Positions 1 through 6,939 are shown, numbered from the stretch's first letter. The stretch: DNA of 7,511 bases from JBEICQ01 sp046297395 (GCA_046297395.1 JBKCNM010000061.1:1-7511), one strand, 5' to 3'. Numbers and translations are program-made. Notes: generated by a model from the sequence alone, not told the origin.

Positions 1-495
1 AAATAGGGATTGTTCGAGGATAAACAACTCTGAGCAAAGCAAACGCATTTTTGAAGAAGAATGGTTTCCACAACAATAGTTTCCCATTCCTCGTCGCAGG
101 GACATGAGCAATTCCATCAAGAGCTCATGTTCCTTGTTCATTGATTGCAAAGGATTCTTTAGCAATCCTACCGAAAGTTTCACAGGCAAGGGTTCGCCGG
201 CTTTTTGGGGTTTTAGAAATTCAAGGGCATAAGGAAATAAAATTTTATCTTCTTTGTTCAGGTGCTCATCCAACACCTTGCTTAATTTTTTAAAACACTG
301 CTGTGCTTTGAGCAGCATGGCTGCTGTTTCATTTTGCTGCTCGCCTAAATCCAAAAATAGTTTTTCGCAAAGCCTGACGGATTGCCTGATTTGTTCATGA
401 TCCTTGGAGGAAATATAGTGGATGATCTCTCCGGAATGAAGATGATAAAAGTCGATGACAGGATTGGGATACACAGGAGCCGATTGCAGATACAA
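1..495 (-). CDS. RIC/YtfE/ScdA-like hemerythrin-domain protein, 3' end cut by the window
   Basis: The frame is open for 165 codons from TTG 495 to the window edge. It aligns without gaps to key parts of the E. coli YtfE di-iron domain as I recall it. EIIHYISSKDH matches the YtfE segment ending in His84, giving His33. DEHLNKEDKILFP matches the segment with His129 and Glu133, giving His78 and Glu82. SMNKEH matches the segment ending in His160, giving His123. The last two YtfE ligands, His204 and Glu208, would lie past the edge; perhaps 15 to 25 residues are missing. The family repairs iron-sulfur clusters damaged by nitric oxide or oxidants, in the cytoplasm. The N-terminal domain with the Cys-Cys pair (DUF542/ScdA_N) is absent: only about 20 residues precede the hemerythrin fold. 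Start choice: no ATG exists between the upstream in-frame stop (550-552) and codon 60. TTG 495 has AGGAG 7 nt upstream. A second in-frame TTG at 537 would add 14 residues but lacks a ribosome binding site. It lies downstream of the cysteine desulfurase. Family assignment is firm; exact role is inferred. Confidence 0.8.
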   Translation of the reverse strand, partial: MYLQSAPVYPNPVIDFYHLHSGEIIHYISSKDHEQIRQSVRLCEKLFLDLGEQQNETAAMLLKAQQCFKKLSKVLDEHLNKEDKILFPYALEFLKPQKAGEPLPVKLSVGLLKNPLQSMNKEHELLMELLMSLRRGMGNYCCGNHSSSKMRLLCSELFILEQSLF

Positions 496-502
496 AGATG
501 TA

Positions 503-507
503 CTCCT
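503..507 (-). promoter_or_regulatory. Shine-Dalgarno AGGAG selecting the TTG start at 495
   Basis: The minus strand reads AGGAG, then 7 nt, then TTG TAT CTG in the frame of the hemerythrin-domain protein. Strong Shine-Dalgarno sites are uncommon in this window, so this one supports the non-ATG start. Confidence 0.5.
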
Positions 508-541
508 GCACCCGGTGTTTTCAATGATATTAGTCAATGTG

Positions 542-563
542 AAACATGATTAATATCATGTTT
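542..563. promoter_or_regulatory. Inverted repeat with CRP/FNR-type geometry upstream of the RIC-like gene
   Basis: Perfect 9-bp arms AAACATGAT and ATCATGTTT flank the 4-bp centre TAAT. The inner TGAT-N4-ATCA matches the core of the CRP/FNR-family operator TTGAT-N4-ATCAA; the next position out is A/T instead of T/A. It lies between the desulfurase stop (580) and the RIC-like start (495), where a regulator of that gene would bind. If it acts at the usual class II position (-41.5), transcription would start near 511, just ahead of the AGGAG. A competing -7-like element, TATCATTG (529-522), would place the start slightly further upstream. A 10-bp palindrome TTATGCATAA (562-571) abuts it. An alternative is a hairpin at the end of the desulfurase transcript, but the stem is AT-rich and no T-tract follows. 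Confidence 0.5.
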
Positions 564-579
564 ATGCATAAGCATTGTA

Positions 580-1719
580 TTAAGCAGGTTTGATGCCAAG
601 ACAAATTTTAAGGGTATCTATTGCTTTGTTGATATCCTCTTTTGTAGTGTATTTGGAAAATGAAAACCTTACCGAAGGTCTTGATTGGTCGATGCCCAGC
701 GCTCTTAACACATGCGAACCCTGGTTGCTTCCACTCGAGCAGGCGCTACCTCCTGAGGCCATTACACCGTTAATATCAAGACTAAACAAGAGCATCTCTG
801 CATTTGGTGTTGGTGGCAAGTGCACATTGAGAACGGTATAGAGTGATTTATCAGGATCGGCAGAAGCACCATTGAAGGACACGCCCTGCAGGTCGTTCTT
901 TAGTGCATCAATCATGTAAGCCTTGATGCCGGCAATGTGTTTATGGTGTTCTTCGTAATCTCTCATGGCTATGTCTAGCGCTTTTGCCATCCCTGCGATT
1001 GCGTGTAGATTTTCAGTTCCTCCTCGCATGTTTCTCTCCTGGGCACCCCCATGTATAAAGGGTTGGATTTTTACATCCGAAGAAACATAGATAAATCCAA
1101 CTCCTTTGGGTCCGTGAAATTTATGTGCAGCACATGCAAGAAAATGGATGCCGGCTTTTTTTACATCCATGGGGTAATGCCCGATGGTTTGTACGGTATC
1201 AGAATGAAAATAAGCCTTGTGTATTCGGCACAGCTCACCTACTTGCTCAAGGGGCAGGAGATTGCCAATCTCATTGTTGGCATGCATCAGGGATACCAGG
1301 CTGGGACCGCTTTCTTTTAAAAGTTCTTCGAGGTGACTGAGATTGACATTTCCCTGCCGATCGAGCTGAACCTTGCTGTAACGAATACGACCTTGCTTCT
1401 CGAGGTATTCAAGTGAATGTGTAACAGCATGGTGCTCTATTTCGGAGCTAATGACATGTTTGATGCCAAGGTCATCAATGGCACGGAACAGGGCGGTATT
1501 ATCAGCTTCAGTTCCTCCGGAAGTAAAAAAAATTTCACCCGGTTGTGCGTGAATATGTGCTGCGATGGTGCGCCGAGCTGTTTCGATAAGTGCCCTGGAT
1601 TGTCGGCCACCGGTATGAATGGAAGAGGGATTGCCATAATGGCTTTTCATAAGTTCGCTCATCAATGCAATTACCTCCGGATCCATTGGAGTTGTTGCAG
1701 CATTATCCAGGTAAACCAT
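580..1719 (-). CDS. Cysteine desulfurase, NifS/IscS type (class V aminotransferase fold)
   Basis: A complete 379-residue PLP enzyme that converts L-cysteine to alanine and a protein-bound persulfide, the sulfur source for Fe-S clusters and thiolated tRNA. Visible landmarks are YLDNAATTPM at the N-terminus, the PLP-phosphate loop TSGGTEADN (66-74), His96/97 in EIEHHAV stacking over PLP, HANNEIG (146-152), Asp174 in HSDTVQ, the Schiff-base Lys200 in CAAHKFHGPKG, and the catalytic Cys327 in ASGGSACSSGS. Length and the SACSSG loop fit group I (NifS/IscS), not SufS. The ATG lies 3 nt past the mutase stop, so the two genes are almost certainly co-transcribed. No Shine-Dalgarno is seen. No IscU, IscA or regulator is adjacent within the window, so I leave the symbol (nifS or iscS) open. 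Enzyme class is very secure. Confidence 0.95.
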   Translation of the reverse strand: MVYLDNAATTPMDPEVIALMSELMKSHYGNPSSIHTGGRQSRALIETARRTIAAHIHAQPGEIFFTSGGTEADNTALFRAIDDLGIKHVISSEIEHHAVTHSLEYLEKQGRIRYSKVQLDRQGNVNLSHLEELLKESGPSLVSLMHANNEIGNLLPLEQVGELCRIHKAYFHSDTVQTIGHYPMDVKKAGIHFLACAAHKFHGPKGVGFIYVSSDVKIQPFIHGGAQERNMRGGTENLHAIAGMAKALDIAMRDYEEHHKHIAGIKAYMIDALKNDLQGVSFNGASADPDKSLYTVLNVHLPPTPNAEMLLFSLDINGVMASGGSACSSGSNQGSHVLRALGIDQSRPSVRFSFSKYTTKEDINKAIDTLKICLGIKPA

Positions 1720-1722
1720 GGT

Positions 1723-3123
1723 TCAAGGCTTTTTTTTAATGACTTCTCTGATGTCGCCGATTATTTTCTCGGCTAAGTTCTGGGCAGTTGTTTCGTGCTC
1801 GCTCTCTGAGTATATTCTGATGATGGGCTCTGTGTTTGATCTTCTTAAATGCACCCATTCCTTACCAAATTCTATTTTCACACCGTCGCTGGTATCAACC
1901 GGTTGTTTCTTGTATTTCTCAGCAATTCCTGCAAGAATTTTTTCTGTGTTTATCTCCGGAGTTAATTCAATTTTATTTTTAGAGATATGGTAGTTGGGAT
2001 ATTTCGCACGAAGCATGCTGCAGCTCTTGCCGAATCTTGCCAGGTGTGAGAGAAACAAGGCTATTCCGGCGAGCGCATCCCTGCCATAATGCAGATCCGG
2101 AACAATAACGCCTCCATTTCCTTCGCCCCCGATAACTGCATTCACCTCTTTCATTCTTTTTACCACATTTACTTCTCCTACTGCAGATGCGAAATACTTG
2201 CATCCATTTTTCTCTGTAACATCTCGCAGTGCGCGGGTAGATGACATGTTCGACACCGTATCTCCTTTTTTGTGTTGCAAAATATAGTCTGCCACTGCAA
2301 CCAGGGTATATTCTTCGCCAAACATTTCACCGTCTTCCATTACAAGTGCGAGCCTGTCAACATCCGGATCAACTACAATACCAAGATGGGCCTTGTGTTT
2401 TTTTACTGCTTTTGAGATGTCTCTCAGGTTTTCCGGAAGGGGCTCAGGGTTGTGTGCGAAATGTCCATCAGGAATATCATTGATGGCTATCACTTCTTTT
2501 ACTCCAAGTGCTTTCAAGAGAGGAGGCAAGGCAATGGCCCCTGAAGAATTGATGCAATCAATGACCACCTTTAAGCCGGCTTTGTTTATCGCCTCAACAT
2601 CTACATAAGGCAGGGCCAGAATGGCTTGGATGTGTTTTTCCAAAGTATCCCTCACCTCGCGGTAGGTGCCTAGGTGATGTACATCTGCGTATACAAATTT
2701 CTTTTCGGAGGCGATTCTGAGGATTTCTCCACCGTCCTGATCGGAGATAAATTCTCCACGGGCGTTAAGGAGTTTGAGGGCATTCCATTGAACAGGATTG
2801 TGGCTGGCTGTAAGAATGATTCCTCCGTTGGCTTTTTCACTCACAACAGCCATTTCAACGGTTGGTGTGGTGGATAATCCGGTATCAAGTACTTGAACGC
2901 CCATGCCCAAAAGGGTGCCACAAACGAGTTGGTTCACCATGGCGCCTGAAATCCTGGCATCCCTGCCTATGACTACAGTGCAGGGCGCATTTGGCTTATT
3001 TTGCTTTTTAAGCCAGGTGGCATAAGCAGAGGTAAAAACAACAATGTCGAGTGGACTTAGTCCCTCTCCGGGCGTACCTCCTATTGTTCCTCTGATGCCC
3101 GAAATGGAAGTGATTAATGACAC
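1723..3123 (-). CDS. glmM: Alpha-D-phosphohexomutase, probable phosphoglucosamine mutase
   Basis: With the GTG start at 3123 this is 466 residues, normal for the family. It interconverts hexose 6- and 1-phosphates; the GlmM reaction makes glucosamine-1-phosphate for UDP-GlcNAc and hence peptidoglycan. All four signatures are present: active-site phosphoserine Ser107 in TASHNP, metal-binding Asp252/254/256 in DPDVDR, sugar-binding loop GEGNGG (333-338), and phosphate-binding RRSNTEP (427-433). Start choice: homologues I know begin M(S/T)LIxSISGIRGTIGG, and GTG-TCA-TTA-ATC encodes exactly that. The frame continues upstream to an ATG at 3279, but those first codons lie in the rnpB 3' end; an in-frame ATG at 3192 is possible but adds unconserved sequence. 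It is followed 3 nt later by the cysteine desulfurase. The sugar loop is GEGNGG, not the GEQSGH of classical bacterial GlmM, so phosphomannomutase or phosphoglucomutase activity cannot be excluded. Confidence 0.85.
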   Translation of the reverse strand: MSLITSISGIRGTIGGTPGEGLSPLDIVVFTSAYATWLKKQNKPNAPCTVVIGRDARISGAMVNQLVCGTLLGMGVQVLDTGLSTTPTVEMAVVSEKANGGIILTASHNPVQWNALKLLNARGEFISDQDGGEILRIASEKKFVYADVHHLGTYREVRDTLEKHIQAILALPYVDVEAINKAGLKVVIDCINSSGAIALPPLLKALGVKEVIAINDIPDGHFAHNPEPLPENLRDISKAVKKHKAHLGIVVDPDVDRLALVMEDGEMFGEEYTLVAVADYILQHKKGDTVSNMSSTRALRDVTEKNGCKYFASAVGEVNVVKRMKEVNAVIGGEGNGGVIVPDLHYGRDALAGIALFLSHLARFGKSCSMLRAKYPNYHISKNKIELTPEINTEKILAGIAEKYKKQPVDTSDGVKIEFGKEWVHLRRSNTEPIIRIYSESEHETTAQNLAEKIIGDIREVIKKKP

Positions 3124-3225
3124 AGTACTTACAATAATTTTGATGTGAGTGCGAATGTAATCCAATTTTGCATTGGAGATACATAAGCCCATTATCCATT
3201 TATGAACAGGTTGAATGTAAAGAAA

Positions 3226-3619
3226 TTTTGCATGCCTTGTAAGCCGGGTTCTGTTAACTCTTGTGGAGTTTTCTGTCATTTATCTGGGACTGCAGTTGCC
3301 TGCAGCCTCTAACGACCTACCCTCCGGGTTGGACGGGCAGCCCTTTCGGTTGTTGCGAAAACAACCTGCCCCGGTTTATTTGGTCTTTCAACCCATCAGG
3401 TTTACCATGCACAATGTCACCACCATGCATCGCAGGCTCTTACCCTGCGGTTTCACCCTTACCCCTGCGGTGAGGCAGAGGCGGTTTGCTTTCTGTTGCA
3501 CTATCTGTCGGAAGAATGTCTCCATTTATCCGCCTTCCCGTTAGGAAGCATGGTGCCCTTTGTTGCCCGGACTTTCCTCTCCGGTATTGAACCGAAGCGA
3601 CAGAAACCGGCATGCAAAA
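3226..3619 (-). ncRNA. rnpB: RNase P RNA, bacterial type A
   Basis: This is the catalytic RNA of RNase P, which matures tRNA 5' ends; it is about 394 nt. On the minus strand the universal 5' core GAGGAAAGTCCGGGC is at 3579-3565 and the universal 3' core CAGAACCCGGCTTAC at 3253-3239; these form the P4 pseudoknot. Between them are AGGGTGAAA followed by GTAAGAGCC (about 3460-3430) and GGTAAACC with GACCAAATAA (about 3400-3370), in the order seen in E. coli rnpB. The ends are defined by a perfect 11-bp P1 helix: TTTTGCATGCC (3619-3609) with GGCATGCAAAA (3236-3226). A promoter-like TACATTTG lies just upstream. No clear intrinsic terminator follows, so read-through into the mutase is possible. Open frames in this stretch are not genes. 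Confidence 0.96.
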
Positions 3620-3624
3620 CATGG

Positions 3625-3632
3625 CAAATGTA
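3625..3632 (-). promoter_or_regulatory. Bacteroidetes-type -7 element of rnpB
   Basis: TACATTTG matches TAnnTTTG exactly. It ends 5 nt before the 5' arm of the P1 helix (3619), so the expected transcription start coincides with the RNA 5' end deduced independently from pairing. No clear TTTG -33 element is seen at the usual spacing. Confidence 0.6.
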
Positions 3633-3714
3633 GGGAGTATTTTCCAGCCTCTCTCATCACATGCCGAGACTTGTTGTTATCTCCATCAGAAAACTTGCAT
3701 CTGCTTGTGCTTTT

Positions 3715-6516
3715 TTACAGAAGGCTTTGTATATCCTTCAAGAGATTTTCCAGATAGGCAACCAAGGCAGGTATACAAGTATTCAGTTCATTGATATTTT
3801 GCTCCCGTGCAGCTTTTTCAGTAGCTGATGCCAATGCATGACCCCTCTGCAACCTCATGGAGCTGAGCGTGCCGGAAAGGGAGTGTGCCAAATCTTCAAG
3901 CTCGCTGAATGCACCGGCCAGAAGAAGCATTTCTAGTTTTTCGAGATTCCCGGGAAGCTGCTTAATGAGAGCATAAAGGAGCGGATTGAGGTTATCCCTT
4001 CCGATATCTCCTTCCAGTTTTTGCAATGCACTTTCGAGATCTCCTGTAAGCATTGTTACTTTTTTTGATGCCAATTTTTCTGCAGAACCGTTTGCAGATG
4101 GAGGACAACAGATAAGGATGGCATCAATCAATTCAGTTTCACTGTAAGGCTTGGTGATGTATGCATTCATGCCGGCCTCCAGACAGGCTGTTTTTTCGGA
4201 TGTAAGGGAGTGAGCAGAACAACCAACAATTGGAATACTCTTTTGTAAATCCGCCCTGATTTTCCGTGTAGTTGTTAAGCCATCCATCACAGGTAATTGC
4301 ACATCCATGAGGATTACATCATAGTTGTGGTCTTTTATTTTTTCGAGCGCAATGAGCCCGTTGCCTGCTATATCCACATGGGCTGAATTTCTTTCAAGGT
4401 AAGTTTTGGCCAAAATCTGGTTGTGAATATTATCCTCCACGAGCAGGATGTGTATTCCCTCGAGCGCTTTTATTTTTCGGTTTTCTTTTTCGGTGTGCTC
4501 AGAGAGCATTGTTGTTTCTGTTGAAATCGGATAGGTGATTTCAAAGACAAATTCCGATCCTATACCGGGTTCGCTGAATACTTCAAGGGAGCCGTTATGC
4601 AAATCAACCAGTGATTTCACGATGTTCAAACCCAGGCCGGTTCCACCATAAATGCGTGTTGTATAGTCCTCTGCCTGTGTAAACCGATCGAAAATCAGGG
4701 ATAGTTTGTCGGCTTCAATGCCAATACCGGTGTCCTTTACAGAACATTGCAACACAATCTCCGTGGCCGTTCTCCCATTTTCTGATAGCATAACCTCTAC
4801 CCTTCCTTTCTGCGTGAATTTAATGGCATTAGAAATCAGGTTGATAAGGATTTGTGTAAGTCTTATTTCATCACCGATGATTTTATCGGGAATGGAGCTG
4901 TCGTAACTCAGCAATAATTTAAGGTTCTTTGCCTGTGCGGATGGCAATTGCATTTGTACAACTTGCTTTGCGATTGCTTCAGGACGGAATACGCGCTTTT
5001 CCAACTGTAGTTTGCCGTTTTCAATCTTTGACAAATCGAGGATGTCATTGATAATGACATTGAGGTTTTTAAGGGCAGAAGAGATGATATTGGTGTAAAA
5101 GAGTTGTTCCTCGGAAAGTTTGGTATTTCGCAGCAACTCCTGAAAACCCATGATGGCGTTGAGTGGTGTTCTTATCTCATGGCTCATATTTGCCAGAAAA
5201 GCATCCTTGGTTTTGGCTTTTTCGATCTCTACTTTAGACTGAATCAATCTTTCTTCTACCGCAAGTTTTTCTGTAATATCTGTGGCTGTTGCATAAATCA
5301 ATCCATCACTTTCATTGATGGAGGCTTTCCATGTGAGGACAAGGTACTCCCCATCGGCCTTCCGGTAGCGGTTATTAAAACTGATGGTCTTATAACCTGC
5401 AGAAAGCCTTTGAATTTCTCTCTCTGTTGCCTCCACATCTTCCGGATGAATAAACTCAAGAATGGATATGGATAAAAGTTGCTGCTGTGGGATACCAAGT
5501 GCTTTGGAGAAAGAGGGACTCACTTTCATAAAGTACCCTGAGGTGTTGGCAATACAGAGAAAATCTACAGAGAGTCTGAAAAAGTTTAACAATTCAATTT
5601 CCTGTTCTTTGAGCCTGGTAATATCTGTTCTGATGGCAAGAAACTGATAGGGTTTTTTTTCGGCATTCAAAAATGGAATAATGGTGGCATCAACCCAATA
5701 AATGGTGCCATCCTTTGCACAGTTTCGGATTTCGCCATTCCATATTTGGCCGGAGAGGATGGTCTTCCATAATTGTTCAAAAAAAGCCTTGCTGTGGTAA
5801 CCCGAATTAACGATGTTATGTGTTCTGCCAATCAGTTCATTGGGTGCATATTTAGACAGGGCACAAAACTTATCATTTACATAGGTAATCACCCCGTTGG
5901 CATCGGTCACTGAGACAATGGCATGGCTGTCGATTGCATTTTTATATGACTCGAGTGAATCTGCAAAAAAATCTTTTGCCTCGCTGGCTTTCAAAGCTGA
6001 GATAAAAGCTGAGGAGAGGGAGACCATTGGTTCCAGGAACAAAATATCTTCTTCTGAAAATCCGCCCGACTTATTGGCAATCCCTATCATCCCAATCATG
6101 ACATTGTTTTTATCCTTGATGGGCATGCCGAGATAATGGTTTAGCGGAGGATGACCTCTGGGCAATCCTCCCCTTCTGGTATCGTTTGCCGGATCATTGC
6201 AAATCACAATCTCACCTGTTTTAAGTGTATAACCAAAAAGGGTTTCAAGGTTGGTGAATTCCATACCGGAGAGTTCGTGTTTTTTGTAGAGAGCAGCAGT
6301 CTCCTCATTCCAAGAGATATCCGTGATGGCATAGGTCTTAAGGAAAGGTGAACCATCGCGGATCAACACTTCACCGATAAAACCATATTCGCTGTTTGTG
6401 ATGGCAAGCACCTGATTGAGCATCTTTTTAAAGAGGCTTCGCTTGTTGCTTTTAGGATCCAGAAACTCCTTGTAGGTTTCCGATAGGGCGTTGGACAAAG
6501 CGTTATCATGTTGCAT
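3715..6516 (-). CDS. Soluble hybrid sensor histidine kinase: GAF-PAS-PAS-HisKA-HATPase-REC-HPt
   Basis: A 933-residue multi-step phosphorelay kinase with no signal peptide or membrane segment, so it senses a cytoplasmic cue. Domains in order: GAF about 25-175; PAS1 about 187-302; PAS2 about 308-418; a short coiled linker; HisKA about 436-503 with phospho-acceptor His446 in MSHEIRTPLN; HATPase about 545-662 with N-box Asn563, DTGIGI (595-600) and GGTGLGL (624-630); receiver about 687-803 with acidic Glu694/Asp695, phospho-Asp738 in LMDVQLPVMDG, Ser768 and Lys789; and C-terminal HPt about 845-930 with His878 in LAHSLSG. All phosphotransfer residues are present, so His to Asp to His relay should work. 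PAS1 carries GQIWNGEIRNCAKDG, resembling flavin-binding PAS domains of NifL and Aer. There is no DNA-binding output domain and no separate response regulator in the window, so its target is unknown. The ATG at 6516 gives a natural start just before the GAF domain. Confidence 0.95.
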   Translation of the reverse strand: MQHDNALSNALSETYKEFLDPKSNKRSLFKKMLNQVLAITNSEYGFIGEVLIRDGSPFLKTYAITDISWNEETAALYKKHELSGMEFTNLETLFGYTLKTGEIVICNDPANDTRRGGLPRGHPPLNHYLGMPIKDKNNVMIGMIGIANKSGGFSEEDILFLEPMVSLSSAFISALKASEAKDFFADSLESYKNAIDSHAIVSVTDANGVITYVNDKFCALSKYAPNELIGRTHNIVNSGYHSKAFFEQLWKTILSGQIWNGEIRNCAKDGTIYWVDATIIPFLNAEKKPYQFLAIRTDITRLKEQEIELLNFFRLSVDFLCIANTSGYFMKVSPSFSKALGIPQQQLLSISILEFIHPEDVEATEREIQRLSAGYKTISFNNRYRKADGEYLVLTWKASINESDGLIYATATDITEKLAVEERLIQSKVEIEKAKTKDAFLANMSHEIRTPLNAIMGFQELLRNTKLSEEQLFYTNIISSALKNLNVIINDILDLSKIENGKLQLEKRVFRPEAIAKQVVQMQLPSAQAKNLKLLLSYDSSIPDKIIGDEIRLTQILINLISNAIKFTQKGRVEVMLSENGRTATEIVLQCSVKDTGIGIEADKLSLIFDRFTQAEDYTTRIYGGTGLGLNIVKSLVDLHNGSLEVFSEPGIGSEFVFEITYPISTETTMLSEHTEKENRKIKALEGIHILLVEDNIHNQILAKTYLERNSAHVDIAGNGLIALEKIKDHNYDVILMDVQLPVMDGLTTTRKIRADLQKSIPIVGCSAHSLTSEKTACLEAGMNAYITKPYSETELIDAILICCPPSANGSAEKLASKKVTMLTGDLESALQKLEGDIGRDNLNPLLYALIKQLPGNLEKLEMLLLAGAFSELEDLAHSLSGTLSSMRLQRGHALASATEKAAREQNINELNTCIPALVAYLENLLKDIQSLL

Positions 6517-6556
6517 AGGTCATTGATTAAAAATGGTGGGTTTAGGTTATTTCCGC

Positions 6557-6587
6557 TAAATTTACTCCATATTTTTTAAGTATTCAA
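6557..6587 (-). promoter_or_regulatory. Candidate promoter of the sensor kinase
   Basis: On the minus strand ATTG (TTG at 6587-6585) is followed after 20 nt by TAAATTTA (6564-6557), one mismatch from TAnnTTTG. This would start transcription near 6550, about 35 nt ahead of the ATG at 6516. The region is AT-rich, so chance matches are likely. Confidence 0.35.
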
Positions 6588-6755
6588 TCATTCTGTTTTT
6601 TTTATTGCCAAATCAATTCCGGCATCCTTTACTGAGAATACTTCAATAAGCTTTTACTCTATTGCTATATCCATGTTTCCTAGGTTTGCTACAGTGTCGG
6701 CTGCAAACATAGGCCCTGAGGAATTCATCAGCCCTTATTTTACAGATCTTTTCAA

Positions 6756-6771
6756 TTTGATATTCATCAAA
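6756..6771. promoter_or_regulatory. Consensus-like FNR/CRP-family dyad
   Basis: TTTGAT and ATCAAA are perfect 6-bp arms separated by 4 bp (ATTC). They contain the full TTGAT-N4-ATCAA motif recognised by FNR/DNR-type regulators. It lies about 240 bp upstream of the kinase ATG and about 170 bp upstream of hpt. It is not next to either proposed promoter, so its role is uncertain. It shares the TGAT-N4-ATCA core and spacing with the dyad at 542-563. Confidence 0.45.
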
Positions 6772-6908
6772 TACTCATTGGTCTATCAAAATTGCCAATT
6801 GGGGAATACTGCAGCTATCCCTACTGATTGATTATATTTTTTGGGCGGTGCATCTCTTTATCCATTCACATAATAATTGCTTTCCTGAACTTAACATCCT
6901 TGAGGGGC

Positions 6909-6939
6909 TTGCCATCTGTTGAGGCATTTGCTATTTTTG
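6909..6939 (+). promoter_or_regulatory. Candidate hpt promoter
   Basis: TTG (6909-6911) is followed after 20 nt by TATTTTTG (6932-6939), an exact TAnnTTTG match. Spacing equals that of the kinase promoter candidate. It ends only 4 nt before the hpt ATG (6944), so transcription would begin at or next to the start codon. Confidence 0.4.

Noticed and set aside
1730..1737. Run of eight T (A8 in the mutase coding strand) near the 3' end
   Set aside because: It encodes the Lys-rich C-terminus three codons before the stop; no hairpin or alternative frame supports a terminator or programmed frameshift.
590..1776. Plus-strand frames of 71-119 codons
   Set aside because: They are antisense shadows of the cysteine desulfurase and mutase, with no recognisable protein features.
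3161..3177. Small hairpin TCCAAT / ATTGGA with a 5-nt loop in the mutase leader
   Set aside because: A 6-bp AT-rich stem with no T-tract or riboswitch core; too weak to call a regulatory element.
3261..3622. Several open frames of 60-93 codons on both strands
   Set aside because: They lie in the structured rnpB gene; the RNA core motifs explain the sequence.
5104..5475. Plus-strand frame of 123 codons
   Set aside because: It is antisense to the PAS2/HisKA region of the kinase and its product has no domain character.
6673..6831. Plus-strand 52-codon frame in the intergenic gap
   Set aside because: No ribosome binding site, no recognisable product and no codon-use signal; the length is expected by chance.
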